64,000 bases of DNA. Origin: Mucilaginibacter sp. L3T2-6 (GTDB lineage: Bacteria; Bacteroidota; Bacteroidia; Sphingobacteriales; Sphingobacteriaceae). The translations under genes and the position numbers were made by a program. How positions within the stretch are numbered: the stretch's first letter is position 1; each line of letters starts with the position of its first letter. The stretch spans positions 222,491-286,490 of the forward strand of contig NZ_JAUMKC010000005.1 in NCBI RefSeq assembly GCF_030519355.1, given 5' to 3'. Shown here piece by piece: positions 34,525 to 44,168 of this stretch. Under the pieces are notes generated by a model that saw nothing but the letters and a program-made list of their open reading frames with translations, did no database searches and was not told the DNA's origin.

Positions 34525-35751
34525 TCAACCCTTCACCTTATATAACTTATACCCAAACATAAATATCACGGCATAACATATAATGGGCAAATAGTAAGCG
34601 GAAGCAACATTGTGGTTGGCGATCAGTCCCATCACGAAAGGAAAAAAAGCGCCGCCTACCACGCCCATAGATATAAAGGATGAGGCCTGCTGCGTGTGCG
34701 CACCAAGATTTTTTAGTCCGAGGCTGAATATTGTAGGGAACATAATGCTGAAGAAAAAATTGATCATCAGCAAGGCGATATAGGAAGCCCACCCTAAGCC
34801 CTGCGCTGCCAAAATGCAGCTGACAATGCTGCCCATGGCAAATGCGGCCAGCAGTTTATTGGGGGCAATAACACGCATTAACGCGGTGCCAACAATCCGG
34901 CCCAAAGCCATCATCGCCATAAAGAGCATCATGTATTCGCCTGCGGTATCTTTGCTAAAATGCATTACCTCCTGGCCATAGTTAATAAAGAATGCCCAGG
35001 TGCCGCCCTGCGCTGCAACATTGAAAAATTGAGCAACTACGGCCCAAACAAAATGTTTATGACTGAATAAAGGTTTCGCCGGCTCAGTGTCCACATTTGC
35101 AGCTCCGGGTTCTTCGGCTTCCGCATGCGTTAGCGCCAGCCGGGGAATTTTTAAAAACAGGAACGCTATAGCAATAACAACCAGTACACAAGCTATGCCG
35201 GTATAAAGCGTCTTGACGGAAGATAAATCCCCGGATTCGCCGCCGGTTGCCCGCAACAGAAAATATGTGCCTATGCCCGGGCCTATAATTGTACCGATTG
35301 CATTAAAGGTTTGCGCAAAATTAATGCGCTGGTCGCTGGTGCGCTGGTCGCCCAGGGCAGCCGCGAAAGGATGGGCAACCGTCTCGAGCGTAGCCATGCC
35401 ACAGCCCATAATAAACAAGGCTATCCTGAAAAAATTAAATGATGCCGCGTTTGCCGCAGGAACAAATAAAAACAGGCCGCCGGCAAATAAGGTCAGTCCA
35501 AGTATAACGCCTGGCTTATACCCAAACCGTTTAAGGAATGCCCCGGCCGGGATACTCATTACAAAGTAGGCGCCGAAAACCGAAAATTGTATCAAACCCG
35601 ATTTGGATTTGGATAGATTTAAAACATCCTGAAAATGCTTATTCAGCACATCGCTCATGGCGTGCAGCACGCCCCACATCAGGAACAATGAGGTAACAAA
35701 AATAAAGGTTACTATAAATCGCTTTTCGGTAAAAGGTGCTTTTTGCTCCAT
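34525..35751 (-). CDS. Sugar MFS transporter, FucP family
   Basis: The 408-residue protein has twelve hydrophobic segments and the FucP-family pattern: SLFLMWGVLHAMSDVLNKHFQ in helix 1, GAYFVMSIPAGAFLKRFGYK, and NFAQTFNAIGTIIGPGIGTYF. These permeases move L-fucose, glucose/galactose or related sugars with protons across the inner membrane. The substrate cannot be set from sequence. No catabolic gene is adjacent. The 231-base gap to ffh contains the ffh promoter. Confidence 0.9.
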   Translation of the reverse strand: MEQKAPFTEKRFIVTFIFVTSLFLMWGVLHAMSDVLNKHFQDVLNLSKSKSGLIQFSVFGAYFVMSIPAGAFLKRFGYKPGVILGLTLFAGGLFLFVPAANAASFNFFRIALFIMGCGMATLETVAHPFAAALGDQRTSDQRINFAQTFNAIGTIIGPGIGTYFLLRATGGESGDLSSVKTLYTGIACVLVVIAIAFLFLKIPRLALTHAEAEEPGAANVDTEPAKPLFSHKHFVWAVVAQFFNVAAQGGTWAFFINYGQEVMHFSKDTAGEYMMLFMAMMALGRIVGTALMRVIAPNKLLAAFAMGSIVSCILAAQGLGWASYIALLMINFFFSIMFPTIFSLGLKNLGAHTQQASSFISMGVVGGAFFPFVMGLIANHNVASAYYLPIICYAVIFMFGYKLYKVKG

Positions 35752-35949
35752 GTTTTTGGGTTTACGGTTTGTTCGCAGCCACTAAAATTAGAAAATTTAT
35801 CCGGGTTTGCGCAATCCATAAGGATTTGAAAGGTACCGCAGATGATAGTAAAACGGCAGGATGGACAACGGACCGTTGCGATACAAACGATTAAAATCAG
35901 TGCGGAAGCGGATTAATCCTAAAAGCTTTCAATCTTACAAATCTTAGTT

Positions 35950-35957
35950 TACCTTTG
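35950..35957 (+). promoter_or_regulatory. -7 box of the ffh promoter
   Basis: TACCTTTG matches TAnnTTTG exactly; TTC instead of TTG is found at the N19 position upstream. The predicted leader is about 20 bases. Confidence 0.5.
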
Positions 35958-35982
35958 TATCCTCAAAATCAGCTGATAAATA

Positions 35983-37308
35983 ATGTTTGAAAATCTTTCG
36001 GATAAGCTCGACAGGGCCTTTAAAGTACTAAAAGGCCAGGGAACCATTACTGAAATAAACGTGGCCGAAACCATGAAGGAAATCCGCAAGGCCCTTCTTG
36101 ACGCCGACGTTAACTATAAAACTGCCAAAACTTTTACGGACGAGGTTAAGCAAAAAGCCCTCGGCCAAAACGTATTAACCGCTATTTCGCCGGGTCAGTT
36201 ACTCACCAAGATAATGAACGACGAGCTGGCCGCACTGATGGGTGGTACAACTTCGGACATTAGCCTTTCAGCGAACCCAACTATTATATTAATTGCGGGC
36301 TTAAACGGTGCGGGTAAAACCACCTTCACAGGCAAGCTGGCCAATTACTTAAAGACACAGAAGAACAAAAAGGTATTACTGGTTGCCGATGACGTTTACC
36401 GCCCGGCGGCTATTGAGCAGCTACAGGTATTAGGCAAGCAGATTGATGTGCCGGTATACGCCAACCTTGAATCAAAAGACCCGATTGCCATTGCCCGCGA
36501 AGGCATTGCCCAGGCAAAGCAAAACCATAACAACGTAGTAATTATAGATACCGCGGGCCGGCTGTCGATAGACGAGGCCATGATGGTGGAGATTGAAAAC
36601 GTAAAGGCCGCAGTTAACCCGCACGAGATTTTGTTTGTGGTTGATGCCATGACCGGCCAGGATGCCGTGAATACCGCCAAGGTATTTAACGACCGCCTTG
36701 ACTTTACCGGCGTTGTGCTTACCAAATTAGATGGCGACACCCGCGGTGGTGCGGCACTGTCTATCAAATCGGTAGTTAATAAGCCGATAAAATTCATTGG
36801 TACCGGCGAGAAAATGGAAGCGCTCGACGTTTTCCACCCCGACCGTATGGCATCGCGTATCCTGGGCATGGGCGACGTAATATCGCTGGTGGAGCGTGCT
36901 CAACAGCAATTTGATGAAAAGGAAGCTGCGGAGCTGCAAAAAAAGATACGCAAAAATAAATTCGACTTTAACGACTTCTACAGCCAGATACAACAAATAA
37001 AGAAAATGGGTAACATGAAAGACCTGATGGGCATGATACCCGGCGTTGGCAAAATGATGAAAGATGTGGAGGTTGACGACAATGCATTTAAAGCGATCGA
37101 GGCCATTATCCAATCGATGACCCCCTACGAAAAGAGCAACCCCGACAGCATCAATCAGAGCCGCCGTACACGTATAGCAAATGGCTCGGGCACCAACCTT
37201 ACCGAGGTTAACCGCCTGATCAAGCAATTTGAGGACATGCGCAAGGTGATGAAGCAGATGAGCAACCCGGCTGCTATGGCCAGCCTGATGCGCAGGTTGC
37301 CCCGTTGA
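35983..37308 (+). CDS. ffh: Signal recognition particle protein Ffh
   Basis: The 441-residue SRP54 GTPase has an N domain (about 1-88), a G domain with GLNGAGKTTFTGKLA (P-loop, about 106-120), DDVYRPAAIEQL, IIDTAGRL and LTKLDGDTRGGAALS, and a Met-rich M domain (GNMKDLMGMIPGVGKM, SRRTRIANGSG) that binds 4.5S RNA and signal peptides. It targets inner membrane proteins co-translationally with FtsY. It is slightly shorter at the C-terminus than the E. coli protein, as is normal. It is monocistronic between its own promoter and a strong hairpin terminator. Confidence 0.97.
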   Translation: MFENLSDKLDRAFKVLKGQGTITEINVAETMKEIRKALLDADVNYKTAKTFTDEVKQKALGQNVLTAISPGQLLTKIMNDELAALMGGTTSDISLSANPTIILIAGLNGAGKTTFTGKLANYLKTQKNKKVLLVADDVYRPAAIEQLQVLGKQIDVPVYANLESKDPIAIAREGIAQAKQNHNNVVIIDTAGRLSIDEAMMVEIENVKAAVNPHEILFVVDAMTGQDAVNTAKVFNDRLDFTGVVLTKLDGDTRGGAALSIKSVVNKPIKFIGTGEKMEALDVFHPDRMASRILGMGDVISLVERAQQQFDEKEAAELQKKIRKNKFDFNDFYSQIQQIKKMGNMKDLMGMIPGVGKMMKDVEVDDNAFKAIEAIIQSMTPYEKSNPDSINQSRRTRIANGSGTNLTEVNRLIKQFEDMRKVMKQMSNPAAMASLMRRLPR

Positions 37309-37340
37309 TTAGGAAAGCAGCAGTTTCGATTTCGGAATTT

Positions 37341-37381
37341 AAAATATGCAGAGGCGCAAAATTTGCGTCTCTGCATATTTT
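37341..37381. terminator. Bidirectional terminator between ffh and the DUF1501 gene
   Basis: AAAATATGCAGAGGCGCAAA and its near-complement (37361-37381) form a stem of about 20 pairs with one G-T. It has A and T tails on both sides and lies between convergent genes. Confidence 0.85.
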
Positions 37382-37389
37382 GTTATGGC

Positions 37390-38589
37390 TTATATAAATT
37401 TCATGCGCCCAAACTCTTTGCCTAAAACAACGCTATTACTCACATCCAGCCATTTATCCAGCAGGGTAGCGTATACATCCCTAAAGTCGACAGTGTATTT
37501 CAAGTCTCCGTTATCCAGCTGTACCAAATCCGGCGCGTCGTTATAAATGCCTGCCTTTTTTAGCTTTCCACCGAACAAAAGGATATTATTAGCTGTGCCG
37601 TGGTCGGTGCCATTGCTGGCGTTCTGCTCAACGCGGCGGCCAAATTCACTGAAGGTCATCACCAGGGTATCATCCAGCTTGCCGGTTTGTTTAAGATCTT
37701 TAATGAACGCTGCTACGGCATCTCCATAAATTTTCAGCTGCCGCCCTTGCTGTGGCTGTTGTGCTACATGGGTGTCAAAGCCACTCAGTGAAACATAGTA
37801 GACATGTGTTTCGAGTCCAGAATTGATAAACTTGGACACAGTTTTAAGTTGATTGGCAAATGGCGTTGCCGGATAATCCCCTTTTACGGTGTACGTCTTC
37901 GATGTCTGTTGAATGTATTCTGCCGATGAATAGGTTTCTGCCATGGTTTTATATAAATAACCGAGGTTATCTTCATTCAGATTGGCATCATTATGGTTAT
38001 GCACCAGCTCCTTAAAAAAAGGCTCGCGGGTGGTTTGAAATAGCTTATCCGGATCTTCAACAGCAATGCCCTTCATCTTTGCGCCTTTCATCGCCAGCGA
38101 AAGCGTGTCATCCACTTCAATAGCGGTATAAGGATTTTTACAGACGGCACAATTTGAGTCAAGATAACGGCCGATCCATCCCGTAGTTAAAAACTGGTTG
38201 GATTCACTAGCGGTTTGCCAGATATCCATCGAGCGGAAGTGCGAGCGGTCGGGATTGGGGTAGCCTACTGAATTGATAATGCCCATCCATCCCTGGTCGT
38301 AAATTTCTTTGAGAGCAGATAAATTGGGATTAAGCCCCTGCATATCATCCAATTTCACAACATCGTTTTTGCCGACAGCAATGGTGGTACGTTTTTGATA
38401 ATAGATGTCGTTTCCATACGGAACAATCGTATTCAACCCGTCATTGCCGCCGGATAGCTGGATAATCACTAAATTCTTATGGCCACCCAATTCGGCAGAA
38501 GCCATCGCCTCGAAAGGTTTTAAAAAAGCCGGTATCATCATTGCCCCTGTGGCAATGGCTGAATTCTTAAAAAAGTTTCTTCTATTCAT
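37390..38589 (-). CDS. DUF1501 family protein with Tat-type signal
   Basis: From the ATG at 38589 the protein has 399 residues and begins MNRRNFFKNSAIATGAMM, a twin-arginine-type signal. The body has the DUF1501 features: NLVIIQLSGGNDGLNTIVPYG near the N-terminus and TFSEFGRRVEQNASNGTDHG near the C-terminus, both typical of the alkaline-phosphatase-like fold of this family. Family members pair with DUF1800 proteins and are predicted periplasmic; the substrate is unknown. Seven more codons are open upstream, but they fall in a palindromic repeat. The DUF1800 gene is upstream on the same strand. Confidence 0.9.
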   Translation of the reverse strand: MNRRNFFKNSAIATGAMMIPAFLKPFEAMASAELGGHKNLVIIQLSGGNDGLNTIVPYGNDIYYQKRTTIAVGKNDVVKLDDMQGLNPNLSALKEIYDQGWMGIINSVGYPNPDRSHFRSMDIWQTASESNQFLTTGWIGRYLDSNCAVCKNPYTAIEVDDTLSLAMKGAKMKGIAVEDPDKLFQTTREPFFKELVHNHNDANLNEDNLGYLYKTMAETYSSAEYIQQTSKTYTVKGDYPATPFANQLKTVSKFINSGLETHVYYVSLSGFDTHVAQQPQQGRQLKIYGDAVAAFIKDLKQTGKLDDTLVMTFSEFGRRVEQNASNGTDHGTANNILLFGGKLKKAGIYNDAPDLVQLDNGDLKYTVDFRDVYATLLDKWLDVSNSVVLGKEFGRMKFI

Positions 38590-38666
38590 AAGCCCCCCAA
38601 ACCTCCGCAACTGCGGAAGAGTTAATGTTTATATTTTATAACCCACGACAGCTCCCCTTTAGGGGC
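38590..38666. repeat. Interspersed palindromic element between DUF1800 and DUF1501 genes
   Basis: It starts AGCCCCCCAAACCTCCGC and ends with CTCCCCTTTAGGGGCTGAG; the outer AGCCCC/GGGGCT ends are shared with the element at 13654-13740. It lies in the gap of an otherwise co-directional gene pair. Confidence 0.55.
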
Positions 38667-38674
38667 TGAGGGCC

Positions 38675-40054
38675 CTAACACAGTTGATATTCCGGTGTCG
38701 AAACGCTTTGTATTAATGCTGTTTTAATATCCGCAGCCCTGCCAAGTTCTGTAGCGAGCACTTTGCTGACTGGCGGCTGCAGAATAAATGCCGCAATGTT
38801 GTTTTTTGATGTGCCCGGGGGTATAGATTTTAACAATTTGTCCCAATCGGCTTGCGCCTGTATGCGGGCGTTTACAAATTGCTGCTGGTTATGCGAAGCC
38901 GCTATGTAGGCCTCCTCCTCGGGGTCGGCTTTGCCTTTAAAATCTATTACGCCACCGTTTAATATTATCGACGGTATCTTTAGCCGGTACATTAATGACG
39001 AGCTGTCGATCCAGTTGCGTCCGCCCGGCCAGCCCGCCACATTGGGCGGATAAAATAATACCTGCCCAAGCACTTTCTGGAATTGCAGCATAATCTCCGG
39101 CCGTTGATAGTTTACATAAAATTGCCGGTTCAATCCCACCAAAAGCTCAACAGGCGACTTAACTATATTGCCCACATTTTGCTCTCCGTAAAACCAGGGA
39201 GCGGTAAAAACAAATTGAAGCAGGGGTTTTATTTCATAATTATTTCGATAAAACACATCTGCCATGGCGGCGATGTGCCCGGCGTCGGGCGTTTCATTAA
39301 CCAAATATTTGTAGAGTTTTGTACTGATGAATACCGCTGTTTGTTTTTGCCCGAGCAGACGGTCGATAATATCTTCGCCGGTTAAGTTACCGGTTTTGCC
39401 AAGGAACCTTTTTTCGCCGTCATCATGCAGGAAAGATCGCATGGCAAACTTGCCATCCTTATTAAATCCCCAGCCGGTAAATGCCCGGGCCGACTCCTTT
39501 ACATCTTGTTCGGTATAGTTTCCGCGGCCAATAGTAAAGAGCTCCATCAGCTCGCGTGCAAAATTCTCATTGGGATGTCCTTTACGGTTTTGCTGATTAT
39601 TTAAAAATTGCAGCATAGCGGGCGACCTGGACACCTCAAGTACCAGCTCCCGGAAGTTACCCAGGGCATGTTCCCGCTGAATATTGTTCAACTGCTGTGC
39701 AAATTGCGCTTGCCGGGTGCGGCAGGCAAAATGATTGTGCCAAAAAAGGGTCATTTTCTCGCGCAGCACGGCATCGGTATTGCTCATGCGCTCCATCCAG
39801 GCTTCGTTCAGGCTTCTTTCCTGCCGGCGCTGCAGCTGCATAAATTGCTTCCTTTCGGCTTTGTCGCCTCTTAACATCGTGGTATAGCCCGCATCGCCCG
39901 TGATAATATCAAGAGGTTGATAGTTTTCGGATGATTTGAACAACCCGGTAAGCGCCTGGCTTATATCAAGATTTCGGGCGGCATTAATTTCATCAAACCT
40001 TAAACCGAAGCCCGCGCGCGCATACAAGTGTTTTATCTGCCTGAGATTATCCAT
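38675..40054 (-). CDS. DUF1800 family protein
   Basis: The 459-residue protein matches DUF1800: LYARAGFGLRFDEI at the N-terminus, EKMTLFWHNHFACR, NENFARELMELFTIGRGNYTEQDVKE, RAFTGWGF and YPPNVAGWPGGRNWIDSSSL. These motifs are the strongest markers of the family, which always accompanies DUF1501 proteins. The role is unknown. No signal peptide is evident at the ATG at 40054; the partner carries the Tat-type signal, so the DUF1800 protein might be exported with it. The downstream DUF1501 gene follows after a palindromic element. Confidence 0.9.
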   Translation of the reverse strand: MDNLRQIKHLYARAGFGLRFDEINAARNLDISQALTGLFKSSENYQPLDIITGDAGYTTMLRGDKAERKQFMQLQRRQERSLNEAWMERMSNTDAVLREKMTLFWHNHFACRTRQAQFAQQLNNIQREHALGNFRELVLEVSRSPAMLQFLNNQQNRKGHPNENFARELMELFTIGRGNYTEQDVKESARAFTGWGFNKDGKFAMRSFLHDDGEKRFLGKTGNLTGEDIIDRLLGQKQTAVFISTKLYKYLVNETPDAGHIAAMADVFYRNNYEIKPLLQFVFTAPWFYGEQNVGNIVKSPVELLVGLNRQFYVNYQRPEIMLQFQKVLGQVLFYPPNVAGWPGGRNWIDSSSLMYRLKIPSIILNGGVIDFKGKADPEEEAYIAASHNQQQFVNARIQAQADWDKLLKSIPPGTSKNNIAAFILQPPVSKVLATELGRAADIKTALIQSVSTPEYQLC

Positions 40055-40121
40055 AATAAGGGTATTGTGGGTTTAAGACTGATGCCCGCGGCAAAAGGTT
40101 TAATATCAGTACTGCACGCTA

Positions 40122-40152
40122 ATAAATTATTTTACTAATTAAAATAATTTAT
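40122..40152. promoter_or_regulatory. Perfect 13-bp inverted repeat in the DUF1800/DUF3857 divergent region
   Basis: ATAAATTATTTTA, a five-base loop (CTAAT), then TAAAATAATTTAT. It is 26 bases before the TTG start of the first DUF3857 gene and could be an operator or part of an AT-rich promoter. Confidence 0.4.
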
Positions 40153-40178
40153 ATATTCGATGTATTAAACCCTATTAA

Positions 40179-42110
40179 TTGAAACGACTATTCGTGCTCT
40201 TGTTGCAGTGCTGTGCAATAACCTTTGTGCAAGGGCAAACTCAACACCTTGGACAGATTGATACTGCCGACCTTAAGCTAACATCGTGCGACTTTGAAAA
40301 AGGAGCCAATGCAATGGTTTTATTTGATAAGACCGAGGTTAATGCCCTTACTGATGTTACTATAATAACACGCCATCGCCGGGTTAAGATATTGAACAAA
40401 AAAGGACTTGAACAAGCGGATGTTACAATAGAATATACCAGCAAAGACCATTTTGAGAAAATAACCGATGTCGAAGCCCATACCGTGTATCTTGAAAACG
40501 GCGTTATTAAAACCATCCCGGTAGATAAAACGCTCATTTACAAACAAACTGAGGACAAAAGCACTAAAACATTAAAGTTTAGCTTTCCAGCTGTGAGGCC
40601 GGGGGCAATTGTAGAGTTTACCTATACCCGGACGGTTGATTTTCCGGGCGATGTGCCGGACTGGAATTGCCAGGAATCGCTTCCGGTAAGGTACAGTTTG
40701 TTCGATAAAAAAATAACTACCGGCTATAGCTATAAAATATTATCGAGGGTTTATCAGGGATACGATAAAAACGTAAGAGAAGCCATCCGGAACAGCTCGA
40801 ACGACTCTACAGGGGTGCACTATTTATGGGCCATAAAAGATGTGGAGTCGTTTACCGACGAGCCTTTCACTACCACCCCTGAAGATAATATCCAGAATAC
40901 CCGCTTTTTTTTATTACAAACGCCCTATAACGATATGAAGCTTCGCCCAAGGGTTCATACCTGGCCGCCCGTAACCGGTTTGCTGCTGAACGACCCATAT
41001 CTGCGCGACGAATTGACTAAAAATTTAAAGGACGATAGCACGTTAGCCGCCGCCAAACTGCTTAATACTGATGAAGAAAAAATAGGGCTTTTATTTAACC
41101 GTGTAAAAAATAAGATGAAGTGGAACAATCGTTACGGTACGGAAACTAATGACGGTATAAAGAAAGCATGGGAAAATAAGCGAGGCAACAGCGCGGAGAT
41201 AAACCTGGTGCTTTATAATTTTTTAAGGATGGCAGGTATTAAAAGTAACCTAACCTTTATCAGCACACGGTCTAACGGGCGGATAGAGCTGGATTTACCG
41301 GATGTACGAGACTTCAATACGATGGTATTAAGCGTTACTGCAAACAAGAAAACTTATATTCTGGATGCTACCAGCCCATACAACACCTACAATTCCATAC
41401 CTTTTGAACTGCTGAACTGTTACTCGCTCACCATTGATCCGGCAGCAAAAAATTATGACCTAAAGGTTGTTAAAGACACTATACCGGTTAGAAAAGCCAT
41501 TTTTGTTAATGCGCAGATAAAGGCAGACGGAAAGTTGGAGGGAACAGCACATATATCCAGCTACGGGTGCCTCAAAACAAATCACCTGGCTGCTTATGCC
41601 GAAGATGGTGAATCTAAATTCAAAGAATCATTAACCGCGGGCGATAATAATCTGAAAATACTTTCGCTGAAGAGAGAAAATATGGAGGCTGACTCCTTGC
41701 CACTGATTGAAAGCGTTGGCTTTAAACTTGACCTTACCAGCTCGGATGAGAATTACATCTATGTTACTCCGACCGTATTAACATCATTCAGAAATAACCC
41801 TTTTATCAACGAGAAGCGACAGGCCGATATCGACTTTGGCTATATAGGCAGTTATTCGATAAGAAGCCTGTATAAAATGCCTGCAGGGTATAAGGCAGAT
41901 GCCCTGCCGCAGGGCGTATCAATGACAATGCCGAACAAAAGCATTAGCTTTAAACGTATTGTATCTGAACAAGACGGACAGATATTGATCCGTTTTAGCA
42001 TAGATTTTTCCAAATCAGTTTTTTCTGTGGATGAATACCCCGCCATCCATGATTTTTATAAAAAGATGTTCGAAATGCTGAATGAGCAGATAGTGCTTAA
42101 GAAGACATGA
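40179..42110 (+). CDS. DUF3857/transglutaminase-like protein 1 (active site lost)
   Basis: The 643-residue exported protein starts at TTG (40179), right after an in-frame TAA; the only start that keeps the signal peptide KRLFVLLLQCCAITFVQG. It has a DUF3857 beta domain (about 45-250), a transglutaminase-like region (about 290-400) and a C-terminal DUF3858-like part. Where transglutaminases have G-D-C, it reads Gly336-Asn337-Ser338, and the histidine position reads FNTMVL; only LDAT remains of the triad. It is therefore a pseudo-enzyme, perhaps binding peptides or glycans. First of four tandem paralogues; 51 bases to the next. Confidence 0.88.
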   Translation: MKRLFVLLLQCCAITFVQGQTQHLGQIDTADLKLTSCDFEKGANAMVLFDKTEVNALTDVTIITRHRRVKILNKKGLEQADVTIEYTSKDHFEKITDVEAHTVYLENGVIKTIPVDKTLIYKQTEDKSTKTLKFSFPAVRPGAIVEFTYTRTVDFPGDVPDWNCQESLPVRYSLFDKKITTGYSYKILSRVYQGYDKNVREAIRNSSNDSTGVHYLWAIKDVESFTDEPFTTTPEDNIQNTRFFLLQTPYNDMKLRPRVHTWPPVTGLLLNDPYLRDELTKNLKDDSTLAAAKLLNTDEEKIGLLFNRVKNKMKWNNRYGTETNDGIKKAWENKRGNSAEINLVLYNFLRMAGIKSNLTFISTRSNGRIELDLPDVRDFNTMVLSVTANKKTYILDATSPYNTYNSIPFELLNCYSLTIDPAAKNYDLKVVKDTIPVRKAIFVNAQIKADGKLEGTAHISSYGCLKTNHLAAYAEDGESKFKESLTAGDNNLKILSLKRENMEADSLPLIESVGFKLDLTSSDENYIYVTPTVLTSFRNNPFINEKRQADIDFGYIGSYSIRSLYKMPAGYKADALPQGVSMTMPNKSISFKRIVSEQDGQILIRFSIDFSKSVFSVDEYPAIHDFYKKMFEMLNEQIVLKKT

Positions 42111-42161
42111 GCGAATACCTTTATATCAGTTAGCTATTATTTATCAACCAAATTATATCAC

Positions 42162-44150
42162 ATGAATAAATTTTTACCCTTATTAGCCGCAGCGATGTTA
42201 TGCCTGTCGGCAAACGCACAAAAAGCTACGTATTCCGGCCCGGCAACTCAGCCTTTCGGAACAATAGATAATGCAGACCTGGATATGAAAGCCTGCGATT
42301 TTGAAAAAGATGCCAATGCCGAGGTGCTTTTCGATAAAGCAAACGTTTATTTCGGCACTGATCTTTTAACTATTACTACCGAAATGCACCGCCGCATTAA
42401 GATTTTTAATGATAACGGGAAAAAGGAGGCCGACATACATATTAAGTTTTTTAGCGGCGATCGCCTGGAATATATTACCGGCCTGCAGGCACAAACTATT
42501 AATATTGTTAACGGCAAACCAGAAATTACAAAGCTGGACAAGAAGCTGATTTATACTAAAAACATTGATAAATACTGGAGCGAAGTAACGTTCAGTTTTC
42601 CAAACGTAAAACCAGGCAGTGTAATTGAATATAAATACAACTTAGGCGCTAATTCACCTACGGATTTTCCTGACTGGTTTTTCCAGGATAAAATACCTGT
42701 CCGCTACAGCGAGCTTAAAACTTCTATTCCTGAAATATTTTACTTTAGGGCAAATACCAATATCTGGCAGCCATTGGTAAAACAAGAACGTACAACAGAC
42801 AGCCGCAGCCTGATGGAGGGCGGCCAGGCATACCCGTATACCCTTACTAACGAACTGCATGCCATGGCAAATGTTCCTTCTCTGCCCGATGAGCCCTATA
42901 TGTCATCTTTTAAAGATAATGTCCAGTCAATCACCTTTCAGCTGGTGTCCTTTCAGCCTCTTGGGGGTTTTGTTACTAATCTCTCAGATACATGGGGCAA
43001 AGTAGGTGGCCGGCTTATAGATAATGAAGATTTCGGCGGCCAGTTAAAGCGGAAAATAACCGGCGAGGAAACTATTATTTCAAAAGCAAAGCAAATTACA
43101 TCGATAGACCAGCGGATAGCCTACGTTTTTAACGAAGTGAAAAACGCCATGAAATGGAACGGACATGATGATTGGCATACGGAGGACGGCACCTATCGCG
43201 CATGGGAGCGTAAAACGGGTAACTCTACCGAGATAAACCTGATATTGTACCATTTGCTAAAGCAATCGGGGATTGACGCGGCATTGCCAATGGTGGTAAG
43301 TACGCGCGATCATGGCCGCGTTAAGCCGTTTTACACATCAACAGCACAGTTTAACCGGGGCGTCGTTTATGTTCCGATAGATTCTGCCAGGCAATATATT
43401 CTGGACGCGACCGGCAAATACAACCTGTATAACGTAACGCCGGCCGAGCTGCTCAACTCATCGGGGCTTTGGGTAGATAAGGCGAAAGACAAATATGATA
43501 TTGTCCTGCTAAGAAAAGATGAGCCTGTTCGGGAGTCGGTATTTGTAAGTGCGGAAATAAAAGCAGGCGGAAAAGTAGAGGGCAATGTGCAGATTAGCAG
43601 TGCGAGCTATGGGAAGATTGATGCTATAGACCGTTATAAAACCGACGGTGAAAAAAAGTACACCGACTACTTGCGGCGCGACGATAACAACATAAAAATC
43701 ACGGGCCTTAAGCTGGAAAATATGGAGGTAGATACCCTGCCGTTAATGCAAAAATTTGATTTCACGCTCGACCTGCCAGGCTCTGACGACAATTATATTT
43801 ACCTGAACCCCAATATGTTTTCCGCATTAAAAAAGAATGAGTTTTTAAATGAAAACCGGATGACGAACCTGGACTTTGGTTATGGCCGTAGCTACTCTAT
43901 TAACGGCGTGTATAAAATCCCTGCCGGTTATAAAGCGGATGCCTTGCCCAAGAGCGTTACTATGTCGATGCCTGACAAAAGCTTCACATTTAGGCGTGTA
44001 GTAGCCGAGCAGAACGGAACCGTGGTGGTGCGTTACAATGTAAGTTATAATGTACCGGAGTATTCAAAGGATAACTATCCGGATTTTTTTGCCTTCTTTA
44101 AAAAAATGCATGAGTTACTGAACGAACAGATCGTATTGAAAAAAGGGTAA
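42162..44150 (+). CDS. DUF3857/transglutaminase-like protein 2 (active site lost)
   Basis: The 662-residue paralogue has a signal peptide (MNKFLPLLAAAMLCLSANAQ), the DUF3857 domain and the transglutaminase-like core. The nucleophile position reads Gly353-Asn354-Ser355 and the histidine position FNRGVVYV, while LDATGKYNLYN is kept, so catalysis is not expected. It is closest to copy 3, with which it shares many blocks such as GNSTEINLILYHLL and PAGYK-x-DVLPKSVTMSMPD. The next gene starts 18 bases after the stop, indicating an operon. Confidence 0.88.
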   Translation: MNKFLPLLAAAMLCLSANAQKATYSGPATQPFGTIDNADLDMKACDFEKDANAEVLFDKANVYFGTDLLTITTEMHRRIKIFNDNGKKEADIHIKFFSGDRLEYITGLQAQTINIVNGKPEITKLDKKLIYTKNIDKYWSEVTFSFPNVKPGSVIEYKYNLGANSPTDFPDWFFQDKIPVRYSELKTSIPEIFYFRANTNIWQPLVKQERTTDSRSLMEGGQAYPYTLTNELHAMANVPSLPDEPYMSSFKDNVQSITFQLVSFQPLGGFVTNLSDTWGKVGGRLIDNEDFGGQLKRKITGEETIISKAKQITSIDQRIAYVFNEVKNAMKWNGHDDWHTEDGTYRAWERKTGNSTEINLILYHLLKQSGIDAALPMVVSTRDHGRVKPFYTSTAQFNRGVVYVPIDSARQYILDATGKYNLYNVTPAELLNSSGLWVDKAKDKYDIVLLRKDEPVRESVFVSAEIKAGGKVEGNVQISSASYGKIDAIDRYKTDGEKKYTDYLRRDDNNIKITGLKLENMEVDTLPLMQKFDFTLDLPGSDDNYIYLNPNMFSALKKNEFLNENRMTNLDFGYGRSYSINGVYKIPAGYKADALPKSVTMSMPDKSFTFRRVVAEQNGTVVVRYNVSYNVPEYSKDNYPDFFAFFKKMHELLNEQIVLKKG

Positions 44151-44168
44151 TCATCAAACTTAAACACA

